Shown here piece by piece: positions 1 to 6,013 of a DNA stretch of 6,947 nucleotides. The position numbers and the translations under genes are program-made. The DNA is from Propionivibrio sp. (GTDB lineage Bacteria > Pseudomonadota > Gammaproteobacteria > Burkholderiales > Rhodocyclaceae). Position 1 is the first letter of the stretch, and each line of letters begins with the position of its first letter. Below the pieces are notes generated by a model that made no database searches, was not told the origin of the DNA, and saw only the letters and a program-made list of their open reading frames with translations. The stretch is taken from contig QKII01000245.1 of assembly GCA_003249625.1 (NCBI GenBank), positions 1 through 6,947 of the forward strand. The letters run 5' to 3'.

Positions 1-57
1 GATGCCCGTGCTGGCCTGGAGAAAACCCACCCCGGCCGCGGTAGTGCAAATCGTCAT
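1..57 (-). CDS. N-terminal start of an unidentified divergent gene (partial, runs off left edge)
   Basis: Reading the minus strand from an ATG at 57-55 gives 19 codons with no stop before the window ends (MTICTTAAGVGFLQASTGI). A good ribosome binding site, AAAGG at 69-65 on the minus strand, lies seven bases before the ATG. The position, head to head with a LysR-type gene across about 143 bases, is the classic place for the target gene of such a regulator. The 19 residues are too few for me to recognise a family and I assign no function. The call rests on the start site and the gene order; the frame could also be open by chance. Confidence 0.45.
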   Translation of the reverse strand, partial: MTICTTAAGVGFLQASTGI

Positions 58-87
58 GCTGAGACCTTTCAACGAACTCACGGGGAA

Positions 88-117
88 AGTATGCGATGCG
101 AACCACGGTCGAAACAA
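88..117 (-). promoter_or_regulatory. Weak candidate promoter for the left-edge divergent gene
   Basis: On the minus strand a -35-like TTGTTT (117-112) and a -10-like CATACT (93-88) are separated by 18 bases, ahead of the ATG at 57. The matches are only moderate (three of six and four of six to the sigma-70 consensus), so this is a guess supported mainly by position. The -35-like element lies inside the loop of an inverted repeat (105-111/131-137), so a protein bound there could block it. Confidence 0.2.
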
Positions 118-137
118 ATTCATTTTTTCGCGACCGT
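105..137. repeat. 7-bp perfect inverted repeat in the LysR divergent region
   Basis: ACGGTCG at 105-111 is the exact reverse complement of CGACCGT at 131-137, with 19 bases between the arms. It sits between the left-edge gene and the LysR gene. LysR-type regulators commonly bind dyads in such divergent regions, so this could be an operator; that role is inferred. Arms of seven bases can occur by chance in GC-rich DNA. Confidence 0.4.
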
Positions 138-142
138 CCCAT

Positions 143-184
143 CGTTTTTTTTGGAGTTAAAATCAGTTGGGTCCAAAAAAATCG
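143..184. repeat. Long inverted repeat flanking the likely LysR -10 element
   Basis: The left arm CGTTTTTTTTGGA (143-155) pairs with the right arm TCCAAAAAAATCG (172-184) at 12 of 13 positions; the inner ten base pairs are perfect (146-155 with 172-181). The 16-base loop holds TAAAAT at 158-163, a five-of-six match to a sigma-70 -10 hexamer. The spacing before the GTG at 201 fits a short leader. A regulator bound to both arms would cover the -10 element, which suggests an autorepression site. Part of the symmetry comes from homopolymer runs, which makes it less specific than its length suggests. Confidence 0.5.
158..163 (+). promoter_or_regulatory. Candidate -10 element of the LysR-type gene
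   Basis: TAAAAT matches the sigma-70 -10 consensus at five of six positions and would place transcription start near 170, about 30 bases before the GTG start at 201. No good -35 hexamer is visible 16 to 18 bases upstream, so the promoter may need an activator or be weak. It lies within the loop of the 143-184 inverted repeat. Confidence 0.35.
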
Positions 185-200
185 CTTCCGTGAATCCGTC

Positions 201-1118
201 GTGAATCTCCGCTTCGTTGAAACCTTCGTCTGGGTCGCCCGCCTGCAAAGCATCAGCCGCACCGCGGATAAACTTTTCCTTACCCAGTCCGCGGTCTCCA
301 GCCGCATCGCCGTGCTCGAACAGGAAATCGGCGCACTGCTGCTCGACCGTCGCGACCGCTTATTCCGGCTCACCAGCGCCGGCGAACGATTTCTGACCTA
401 CGCGGAACGCCTGCTGGCCCTGCAGCACGACCTCAAATACGAACTGTGCGGCAACGGCATAGCCCGCTTCTCGCTGCGCCTCGGCGCGATCGAGACAATC
501 CTCCACGCCTGGCTGATCCCGACGATGGAACGGCTGAAGCGAACCAAGCCGCATATCGAGTTCGAACTCAACGTGGAAACGACACCGGTACTGCACCAGC
601 AAATTCGCCGCGGCGGCCTCGACCTGATCTTCTCCGCCGACCAACCGTTCGGCAAAGGCATCGTCAGCGAACGCTTCCCGTCGCTGGAAATGGTTTTCGT
701 CGGCCCCGATTCGCTCAAAGAAGGAACCTATCTGGATATCGACGAGTTGATGTCCTGGGAACTGCTCACTTTCCAGCGCGACTCGCAGCCGCACATGGCA
801 CTCGTCGACAGCCTCGGCAAGGCCGGCATCACCAACAAGCGCGTGCATACGGTCACTTCGATTTCCGCGCTGGTAAAGCTCGCGGAGAGTGGCTTTGGTC
901 TCGCCACGCTGCCCCGCGTCGCCGTCGACGAACTGAAGCTTCACCACGGTATCGTACCCATCCGGACAGCGCTGCAACTCGTCCCGCTGCCGCTCTTCGC
1001 CAGCTACCTGAATCCGCCCGCCACGCCGGAACTCGAAGAGAGCATTTCCGAGGCGCTGATTTTTGTCCGCGAAGCCGCCGGAGCGAAACGCACCACGCCG
1101 ACGCAAGAATCAAACTAG
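201..1118 (+). CDS. LysR-type transcriptional regulator
   Basis: A DNA-binding regulator of about 305 residues, the usual length for the LysR family. The N-terminal winged helix-turn-helix is clear: NLRFVETFVWVARLQS at residues 2-17, then SRTADKLFLTQSAVSSRI at 19-36 with the recognition helix around TQSAVSSRI, and LEQEIGALLLDRR following. The rest is a periplasmic-binding-protein-like effector domain that ends near the C-terminus. I chose the GTG at 201 because homology of the LysR type begins there; an upstream in-frame ATG at 96 would add 35 residues with no LysR character, encoded across the inverted repeats and the likely promoter. No good ribosome binding site precedes the GTG. The effector is unknown; the divergent gene at the left edge is the likely target, possibly with self-regulation. 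Its TAG stop overlaps that of the convergent aldehyde dehydrogenase-like gene. Confidence 0.9.
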   Translation: MNLRFVETFVWVARLQSISRTADKLFLTQSAVSSRIAVLEQEIGALLLDRRDRLFRLTSAGERFLTYAERLLALQHDLKYELCGNGIARFSLRLGAIETILHAWLIPTMERLKRTKPHIEFELNVETTPVLHQQIRRGGLDLIFSADQPFGKGIVSERFPSLEMVFVGPDSLKEGTYLDIDELMSWELLTFQRDSQPHMALVDSLGKAGITNKRVHTVTSISALVKLAESGFGLATLPRVAVDELKLHHGIVPIRTALQLVPLPLFASYLNPPATPELEESISEALIFVREAAGAKRTTPTQESN

Positions 1119-1738
1119 CAGGAAAGCATCGTCAGGCCGAAACCGCCATTCAGTTCAACCAACACGCATCTATCTGGATAGACGACGCTCACCGTCCCTG
1201 CGGGAAATCCGCAGCGCCCGGACAGTTCCGCCAGCGCCAGCAGCGCCGACGGCGCCTGTAACGGCGGACAAATGATGACATTTGCCCCAACGGCCAATGC
1301 CGCCGCCGCGAGGCTGGCAAGCTTCTCCAAATCACTCGCCGAGTCACCGGTCACAACCACCAGGCCGGCGACGTCTATAGGTTCGGGGCTGCGCAGGCTC
1401 ATAACGATCTTCTCGACAACCGAGACGGCCTGCTCGACGGAAACGCCTGTTTCCTCAGCGACCAGCCGAGCAAAATGGTCGACCAGTTCCTCCAGCGCGT
1501 CGCCTAAACTCGACAGCAACTTGCGACGCCTGGACTCGCTCGTGCTGTGCCACGCGGGAAAAGCGGATTGCGCCGAAAAAATTGCCTCCTCAAGTTCACC
1601 GGCTCCACAGACGGGAACTCGTCGCAGAACCACACCGGAAGCGGGCTCGCAAACGTCGACGAAATCCGGCGTCAACTTCAGAGTGGCGCGTCCGTTGATC
1701 CAGAGGGGAATTGCGCGGATATCGTCGCTAAAATGCAT
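1115..1738 (-). CDS. Truncated aldehyde dehydrogenase-like protein, probably non-catalytic (possible decaying gene)
   Basis: The 207-residue product resembles only the N-terminal part of the NAD(P)-dependent aldehyde dehydrogenase family, whose members are usually about 480-500 residues. Residues 12-17 (LWINGR) and 30-98 (EPASG, VPVCGAGELEEAIFSAQSAFPAW, then a helical stretch to AEETG) follow the family well. After ETG the segment of roughly 35 residues that normally leads to the Rossmann strand is nearly absent. The usual PWNF motif reads GDSASDL (131-137), and the usual LKPSE reads ICPPLQ (156-161), so the oxyanion Asn and the cofactor-binding Lys are missing. Similarity fades after GFPAGTVSVVY (178-187), so the catalytic Glu and Cys are absent altogether. 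The frame is intact, with an ATG start and no internal stop. Upstream bases GGCGG give only a weak ribosome binding site. It is divergent from the IclR gene, a possible regulator. It may be a remnant under decay or a short paralogue with a binding role; dehydrogenase activity is not expected. Confidence 0.65.
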   Translation of the reverse strand: MHFSDDIRAIPLWINGRATLKLTPDFVDVCEPASGVVLRRVPVCGAGELEEAIFSAQSAFPAWHSTSESRRRKLLSSLGDALEELVDHFARLVAEETGVSVEQAVSVVEKIVMSLRSPEPIDVAGLVVVTGDSASDLEKLASLAAAALAVGANVIICPPLQAPSALLALAELSGRCGFPAGTVSVVYPDRCVLVELNGGFGLTMLSC

Positions 1739-1795
1739 CGAACCGCCAGAGAATCTGTTTCAGGATGATCATGATGGTAAGATGAACGCTGTTAA

Positions 1796-1869
1796 TTGGC
1801 TGGCGCACTGAGCAGACAGCTTGGCAAACACAAGGAAAACGCACGAAAAATGCATGACTTGCCAGCCAA
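1796..1869. repeat. Widely spaced 9-bp inverted repeat in the IclR/aldehyde dehydrogenase-like divergent region
   Basis: TTGGCTGGC at 1796-1804 is the exact reverse complement of GCCAGCCAA at 1861-1869, with 56 bases between. Both arms lie in the 158-base region between two divergent starts. Two half-sites facing each other could serve an IclR-type dimer or tetramer, but this is inference. A separate 8-bp palindrome, ATGATCAT, lies at 1765-1772 nearer the minus-strand gene. I see no convincing sigma-70 promoter for either gene here. Confidence 0.3.
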
Positions 1870-1896
1870 CAGAAGAAATCTTACAGGAATGTAACG

Positions 1897-2676
1897 GTGG
1901 AACAACCAGAAGCAAAGGGGTCGATTCAGGTCATCGAAAGGATGATGTCTCTGATCGACGCATTGGCGGATGCGCCGGAACCGGCGTCACTCAAGACACT
2001 ATCCAAGGCAACGGGGCTTCACCCCTCGACGGCGCACCGGATTCTCGCAGCGATGACCCATTCCCGGCTCGTCGAGCGATATGAAGCAGGAACGTATGCT
2101 CTGGGCGTGCGCTTTCTAGAACTGGGTAACGTCGTCAAATCGCGCTTCAACATTCGCGAGATCGCCTTGCCGTTCATGCAGAATCTGCATGAGTCGATCG
2201 GTGAGGCCATCAACCTCGGTATCCGGGACGGGGATGAAATCGTCTACCTCGAACGGACGTCGAGCGGGCGCTCGCTGGTCAGGGTGGTATATCTTGTCGG
2301 TGCTCGTGCCCCGTTGCACCTCACCTCGCTAGGAAAATTGTTCCTGGCTTCCGACACAGCAGCCAATGTCCGCGCCTACGCAGAACGCACCGCTCTGCCT
2401 GGAAAAACGCCCTTCTCACTAACCAGCCTCGAACAACTGGAGAAGGAGCTCGATACGATCCGCCGGACGGATCTCGCCTACGACAACGAGGAAGCCGAGA
2501 TAGGCTTACGCTGCGTCGCCACGCCGATCCGCAATGACGAAGGAGCGGTCGTCGCTGGCTTGTCGATCTCGGCTCCGACCGACCGGCATCATTCCGACTG
2601 GCCAGAGCAACTGCGGAAAGCCACAGAATCGATCTCGTATGCCTTGGGCTATCGCCAGCAGGCCCGATACGGGTAA
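1897..2676 (+). CDS. IclR-family transcriptional regulator
   Basis: A 259-residue protein, normal length for the IclR family. The N-terminal winged helix-turn-helix spans about residues 8-72: SIQVIERMMSLIDALADAP, then SLKTLSKATGLHPSTAHRIL with the recognition helix at 42-53, and a wing ending in GTYALGVRFLELG. The C-terminal GAF-like effector domain follows (about 85-255), with the typical GARAPLHLTSLGKLFLA (135-151) and YDNEEAEIGLRCVATPI (195-211) stretches that help form the ligand pocket. The start is a GTG with AGGA at 1885-1888 eight bases upstream. It is divergent from the aldehyde dehydrogenase-like gene across 158 bases and convergent with the endopeptidase gene. Ligand and regulon cannot be told from the sequence; family members often control breakdown of carboxylic acids or aromatics, sometimes including a divergent neighbour. 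Confidence 0.9.
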   Translation: MEQPEAKGSIQVIERMMSLIDALADAPEPASLKTLSKATGLHPSTAHRILAAMTHSRLVERYEAGTYALGVRFLELGNVVKSRFNIREIALPFMQNLHESIGEAINLGIRDGDEIVYLERTSSGRSLVRVVYLVGARAPLHLTSLGKLFLASDTAANVRAYAERTALPGKTPFSLTSLEQLEKELDTIRRTDLAYDNEEAEIGLRCVATPIRNDEGAVVAGLSISAPTDRHHSDWPEQLRKATESISYALGYRQQARYG

Positions 2677-2684
2677 CTGACCAT

Positions 2685-2713
2685 ACGCAACACGTAGCAC
2701 ACGCCGGTTGCGT
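2685..2713. other. Short stem-loop in the convergent IclR/endopeptidase junction
   Basis: ACGCAAC at 2685-2691 pairs with GTTGCGT at 2707-2713, giving a seven-base-pair stem with a 15-base loop that fills most of the 37-base gap between the two stop codons. No T-tract follows on either strand, so it is not a standard intrinsic terminator. It may slow read-through or protect the 3' ends; chance symmetry is also possible. Confidence 0.25.
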
Positions 2714-3718
2714 TCAGCCCTGGCCGTCTGTCACTTGGGCTGCAGCATGCGTCGGCAGCTGGCGAGCCGCTTGCGTGCTTTCCATCCAGCGCTTTATGCG
2801 ATTGGCATCGCCCACACGCGTCAGCTTGCCCGCAGAATCGAGCAAAACGATAACCACCGGCTTGTCCGCAACGCGGGCCTGCATGACGAGACACTTCCCG
2901 GCCTCGTGGATATAACCCGTTTTCGAAAGACCAACGTCCCACGCCGCATTCTTGACCAATGGATTGGTATTGCGAAACTCCAATGGCCGACCGGCAACTT
3001 CGACTGTTGCCTCGGGCGTCGTCGACAACTCGCGGATAAGCGGGTAGCGATGCGCGGCTGCGACCATCTTGGCTAGATCGTTCGCGGTCGAGACATTGTT
3101 GCTCGTCAACCCAGTGGGATCCTCGAAGCGAGTACTCACCATGCCAAGCGACCGCGCCTTGGCATTCATCGCTGCAATAAACGCCGCCAGCCCACCGGGA
3201 TAATGCCGCGCAAGTGCGTGGGCCGCCCGATTCTCCGATGACATCAAAGCCAGCAACAAACCCACATGCAAACGCGACCGGCTCCCGCGCAAATAGTCCA
3301 CATCCTCGTCGGAAATCGAAACACCCTCTTTCAGATCGGGAGTACCGTCAAGCACGACCATCGCCGTCATCAACTTCGTTATCGAGGCAATCGGCACAAC
3401 GCTGTCGGCGTTTTTTTGATACAACGCACCGCCGCCACGCTGGTCTACCACGAGAGCCGCCCCGGAGCGAACTGCCAACAAGGCAACATCATTTTTCGAC
3501 GATGCCGCCTTTGAGACAGTCCTTTTCCTGACTGTGGCAACCTTTTGGGCATTTTTCCCGGCTGCCGCCTTCTTTGCCTGCTGACTAACAGGAATCACCT
3601 TGCGAACTGTCCCCGACCTCGGACTGCTCTTTTCCGCAGACAGAGCAGCAGCGGACGGCAAAACGCCGATGCCGAACGCAACGGCGAGTACCATTGCCAT
3701 TCTTAGCCCAAAGCGCAT
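2714..3718 (-). CDS. pbpG: D-alanyl-D-alanine endopeptidase, PBP7 type (peptidase family S11)
   Basis: A 334-residue exported penicillin-binding protein that likely cleaves D-Ala-meso-diaminopimelate cross-links in peptidoglycan in the periplasm. Residues 1-28 form a signal peptide: a basic N-terminus, a hydrophobic core (MAMVLAVAFGIGVL) and small residues for cleavage near SAAALSA. A Lys/Arg/Ala-rich linker of about 45 residues (30-75) follows. The catalytic domain has all three active-site motifs: SITK (Ser112 and Lys115), SEN (161-163) and KTG (266-268). MSSENRAAHALARHYPGG is typical of PBP7. There is no C-terminal membrane-anchoring domain like that of PBP5/DacA, which favours PbpG over DacA/DacC. 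The ATG is preceded by a very strong ribosome binding site, AGGAGG (3732-3727), at eight bases. It is convergent with IclR and divergent from pckG and appears to be transcribed alone. Family membership is certain; the exact symbol is likely. Confidence 0.9.
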   Translation of the reverse strand: MRFGLRMAMVLAVAFGIGVLPSAAALSAEKSSPRSGTVRKVIPVSQQAKKAAAGKNAQKVATVRKRTVSKAASSKNDVALLAVRSGAALVVDQRGGGALYQKNADSVVPIASITKLMTAMVVLDGTPDLKEGVSISDEDVDYLRGSRSRLHVGLLLALMSSENRAAHALARHYPGGLAAFIAAMNAKARSLGMVSTRFEDPTGLTSNNVSTANDLAKMVAAAHRYPLIRELSTTPEATVEVAGRPLEFRNTNPLVKNAAWDVGLSKTGYIHEAGKCLVMQARVADKPVVIVLLDSAGKLTRVGDANRIKRWMESTQAARQLPTHAAAQVTDGQG

Positions 3719-3749
3719 CCCCGCAACCTCCTAATGCAAAATTGAGCAA

Positions 3750-3777
3750 AGTCTATCAGCCGGAAACAAAAAATCAA
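3750..3777 (-). promoter_or_regulatory. Candidate sigma-70 promoter of pbpG
   Basis: On the minus strand TTGATT (3777-3772) and TAGACT (3755-3750) are separated by 16 bases; each matches four of six consensus positions. Transcription would start near 3743 and give a leader of about 25 bases containing the AGGAGG ribosome binding site. The AT-rich surroundings support a promoter here, though they also raise the chance of false matches. Confidence 0.4.
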
Positions 3778-3950
3778 GTAAAAATAACAAGATACGACAA
3801 ACAGTTAATATTCGCCGCAACACGCAACACCCGCCACCAACCTCCGCAGAAAACCTCACGACAAATCAAGACAAAAATAGTTCGCCAAGTCATCGCAATC
3901 GCGAATTATGGTAGACTGGCCGACGCTTTAGTGTGGTAATGAGATCTAAC

Positions 3951-3979
3951 CAGTTTCTTGCAGCAAGAGCCTCAAACTG
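3951..3979 (+). other. Stem-loop in the pckG 5' leader
   Basis: CAGTTT (3951-3956) pairs with AAACTG (3974-3979), and inside it CTTG (3957-3960) pairs with CAAG (3964-3967) around a CAG loop. The two helices stack on the 5' side, with AGCCTC bulged on the 3' side. It lies about 140 bases before the pckG ATG. It could shape the leader RNA or be chance; it matches no riboswitch class I know. Confidence 0.3.
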
Positions 3980-4118
3980 ACCGCCAGCCTGTAACGACCG
4001 GCGCATTTTGGAAAGCCCAAATTCGTTGTCTCAGGCGAACCCCCCGGGCAGTTCCAGTTCCACCCCGTCGCGAGACGAACCAGATTTTTTAACCGTCCCA
4101 CTATGTGAGTGTATTGCC

Positions 4119-5954
4119 ATGACACAAACCGTATCAATCAATGCCCCCGACTATGTCAAGCACGAAGGCCTGAAAAAATGGGTCGCCGAGATCGCCGCAC
4201 TGACGACGCCTGAAAAAGTCGTCTGGGCCGACGGCTCGCAGGAGGAATATGACCGCCTGTGCCAGGAACTCGTCGACGCCGGCACCTTCATCAAGCTGAA
4301 AAAGCGCAAGAATTCGTTCCTCGCCTTCTCCGACCCGTCCGACGTGGCACGTGTTGAAGACCGCACCTACATCTGCTCGGAAAAACAGGAAGACGCCGGC
4401 CCCACCAACAACTGGGAAGCCCCCGCAAAGATGCGCGAAACCCTCAAGCCGCTGTTCAGCGGCTGCATGAAGGGTCGCACCATGTACGTCATCCCGTTCT
4501 CGATGGGCCCGATCGGCTCGCCGATCGCCCAGATCGGCATCGAGATCACCGACTCCGCCTACGTCGTGACCAACATGCGCATCATGACCCGCATGGGCAA
4601 GGACGTTTTCCCGGTCCTCGGCACCGATGGCGACTACGTCCAGTGCGTCCACTCGATCGGCGCCCCGAAAGAGCCGGGCACCAAGGATCCGAAGTGGCCG
4701 TGCAACCCGACCACCAAGTACATTGTGCACTATCCCGAAACCCGCGAAATCTGGTCGTACGGCTCGGGCTACGGCGGCAACGCCCTGCTCGGCAAGAAGT
4801 GCCTGGCCCTGCGTATCGCCTCCAATATGGCGCGCGATGGCGGCTGGATGGCAGAACACATGCTCATCCTCGGCGTCGAATCGCCTGCCGGTGACAAGCA
4901 CTACGTCGCTGCCGCCTTCCCGTCGGCCTGCGGCAAGACCAACTTCGCCATGCTCGTACCGCCGGCAGGCCTGAAGGGCTGGAAGATCACCTGTATCGGT
5001 GACGACATCGCCTGGATCAAGCCGCGCAAGGACAAGGACGGCGTCACCCGTCTGTACGCGATCAACCCCGAAGCCGGCTTCTTCGGCGTCGCACCGGGCA
5101 CCAACGAGCAGACCAACTACAATGCGATGGCCTCGCTTGCCGAGAACACCATCTTCACCAACGTCGCACTGACCGACGACGGTGACGTGTGGTGGGAAGG
5201 CATGGGCCCCGCACCGGCTCACGCGATTGACTGGCAAGGCAACGACTGGACGCCGGAAATCGCCAAGGAGAAGGGCACCAAGGCTGCGCACCCGAACTCC
5301 CGCTTCACCGCCCCGGCCTATCAGTGCCCGTGTATCGACAAGGATTGGGCGAACGCCGACGGCGTACCGATCTCGGCGTTCCTGTTCGGCGGCCGTCGTG
5401 CCTCCACCGTGCCGCTGGTCTGCCAGACCACCGACTGGGAACACGGCGTTTACACGGCCGCGACCCTCGGTTCCGAAACGACCGCGGCCGCCTTCGGCGC
5501 CCAGGGCGTTGTCCGCCGCGACCCGTTCGCCATGCTGCCGTTCTGCGGCTACCACATGGCCGACTACTACAGCCACTGGCTGAAGATGGGTTCGGCTGCC
5601 GACAAGCAAGTGCCGATCTTTATGGTCAACTGGTTCCGCACCAATGAGCAGGGCAAGTTTGCATGGCCCGGCTTCGGTGACAATGCGCGCGTCCTCAAGT
5701 GGATCATCGAGCGCTGCGAGGCCAAGGTTGGCGGTCAGGAATCCATTCTCGGCACGATCCCGAACTACGAAGACATGGACTGGTCCGGCTCCGACTTCTC
5801 GAAGGAAGAGTTCACCAAGGTCACCAACCTCGACAAGGACGCATGGCTGTCAGAGCTCGAAGGCGTCAAGGAATGGTTCGCCAAGATGGGCAGCAAGCTC
5901 CCGGCCCAACTCGCCGCGATCCGCGACGACTACGAAGCGAAGTTCAAGGCCTAA
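4119..5954 (+). CDS. pckG: Phosphoenolpyruvate carboxykinase (GTP)
   Basis: A cytoplasmic enzyme of 611 residues that converts oxaloacetate and GTP to phosphoenolpyruvate, CO2 and GDP, the first committed step of gluconeogenesis from TCA-cycle intermediates. The length and motifs are those of the GTP-dependent family, not the ATP-dependent PckA. Counting from the ATG at 4119: substrate-binding region near ARVEDRT (77-83); GGNALLGKK (219-227) and AEHMLILG (245-252) with the Lys and His expected to bind Mn; the P-loop PSACGKTN (268-275) with the family's reactive Cys at 271; GDDIAW (294-299) with the metal-binding Asp; [11 protein letters not shown] (423-433); and [19 protein letters not shown] (504-522) for guanine-nucleotide binding. 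An in-frame ATG at 4008 would add 37 residues of low-complexity Ser/Pro sequence, so I prefer 4119 even though its ribosome binding site is weak. Codon use is strongly biased to G/C-ending codons, as in a well-expressed gene. It is a single gene with its own long leader and terminator. Confidence 0.97.
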   Translation: MTQTVSINAPDYVKHEGLKKWVAEIAALTTPEKVVWADGSQEEYDRLCQELVDAGTFIKLKKRKNSFLAFSDPSDVARVEDRTYICSEKQEDAGPTNNWEAPAKMRETLKPLFSGCMKGRTMYVIPFSMGPIGSPIAQIGIEITDSAYVVTNMRIMTRMGKDVFPVLGTDGDYVQCVHSIGAPKEPGTKDPKWPCNPTTKYIVHYPETREIWSYGSGYGGNALLGKKCLALRIASNMARDGGWMAEHMLILGVESPAGDKHYVAAAFPSACGKTNFAMLVPPAGLKGWKITCIGDDIAWIKPRKDKDGVTRLYAINPEAGFFGVAPGTNEQTNYNAMASLAENTIFTNVALTDDGDVWWEGMGPAPAHAIDWQGNDWTPEIAKEKGTKAAHPNSRFTAPAYQCPCIDKDWANADGVPISAFLFGGRRASTVPLVCQTTDWEHGVYTAATLGSETTAAAFGAQGVVRRDPFAMLPFCGYHMADYYSHWLKMGSAADKQVPIFMVNWFRTNEQGKFAWPGFGDNARVLKWIIERCEAKVGGQESILGTIPNYEDMDWSGSDFSKEEFTKVTNLDKDAWLSELEGVKEWFAKMGSKLPAQLAAIRDDYEAKFKA

Positions 5955-5972
5955 GTTTTAGCAGGTCATAGT

Positions 5973-6004
5973 AAAGGCCGCCCTTGTCGGGCGGCCTTTT
6001 TTTT
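5973..6004 (+). terminator. Intrinsic terminator of pckG
   Basis: AAAGGCCGCCC (5973-5983) pairs perfectly with GGGCGGCCTTT (5989-5999) around a five-base loop TTGTC, followed by T residues through 6004. The 11-bp GC-rich stem begins 19 bases after the pckG stop. On the opposite strand the hairpin is followed only by TTTACTATG, so it would be a poorer terminator for the convergent kinase gene. Confidence 0.95.
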
Positions 6005-6013
6005 ATCGACCAC

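Larger units (their letters stand above)
3719..4118. promoter_or_regulatory. 400-base divergent region between pbpG and pckG
   Basis: No convincing gene lies here. The half next to pbpG (about 3735-3880) is A-rich on the plus strand and more AT-rich than the genes around it; it holds the likely pbpG promoter. The half next to pckG is more GC-rich and would form a long 5' leader if transcription starts near 3920, where TATGGT (3907-3912) or TAGACT (3912-3917) could be a -10 element without a clear -35. Two small stem-loops appear in that leader (3951-3979 and 4066-4077). The ribosome binding site of pckG is weak, with only GAG at 4107-4109 about nine bases before the ATG. The length of the region fits regulated transcription of pckG, but no known operator is recognised. 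Confidence 0.5.

Noticed and set aside
96..200. In-frame extension of the LysR gene to an ATG at 96, preceded by a fair GGGGAAAG ribosome binding site.
   Set aside because: The 35 added residues show no LysR similarity, and the DNA carries inverted repeats and a likely -10 element. The family N-terminus begins at the GTG at 201.
360..1261. Long open frames on both strands overlapping the LysR gene (minus 360-1106 and plus 446-1261).
   Set aside because: Both are Arg-rich shadow frames of the GC-rich LysR gene, and neither has a recognisable domain or start signal.
1272..1811. A 179-codon plus-strand open frame opposite the aldehyde dehydrogenase-like gene.
   Set aside because: It is Ser/Thr/Arg-rich without any domain, while the minus-strand frame has clear aldehyde dehydrogenase family similarity.
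3694..3939. An 81-codon plus-strand open frame in the pbpG/pckG intergenic region.
   Set aside because: It begins inside the pbpG signal peptide region in antisense, has no ribosome binding site or domain, and its composition follows the A-rich promoter DNA.
4103..4108. ATGTGA, a start codon followed directly by a stop, just upstream of the pckG start.
   Set aside because: Such a hexamer is common by chance, and no ribosome binding site precedes it that would make it a credible regulatory start-stop element.
4008..4118. In-frame extension of pckG to an ATG at 4008.
   Set aside because: The 37 added residues are Ser/Pro-rich low complexity, no ribosome binding site is evident there, and the family N-terminus fits the ATG at 4119.
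4134..5609. A 491-codon open frame on the minus strand opposite pckG.
   Set aside because: It lies wholly opposite pckG, whose third codon positions are almost all G or C, which removes stops from the antisense frame. The translation is His/Arg/Gly/Val-rich with no recognisable domain.
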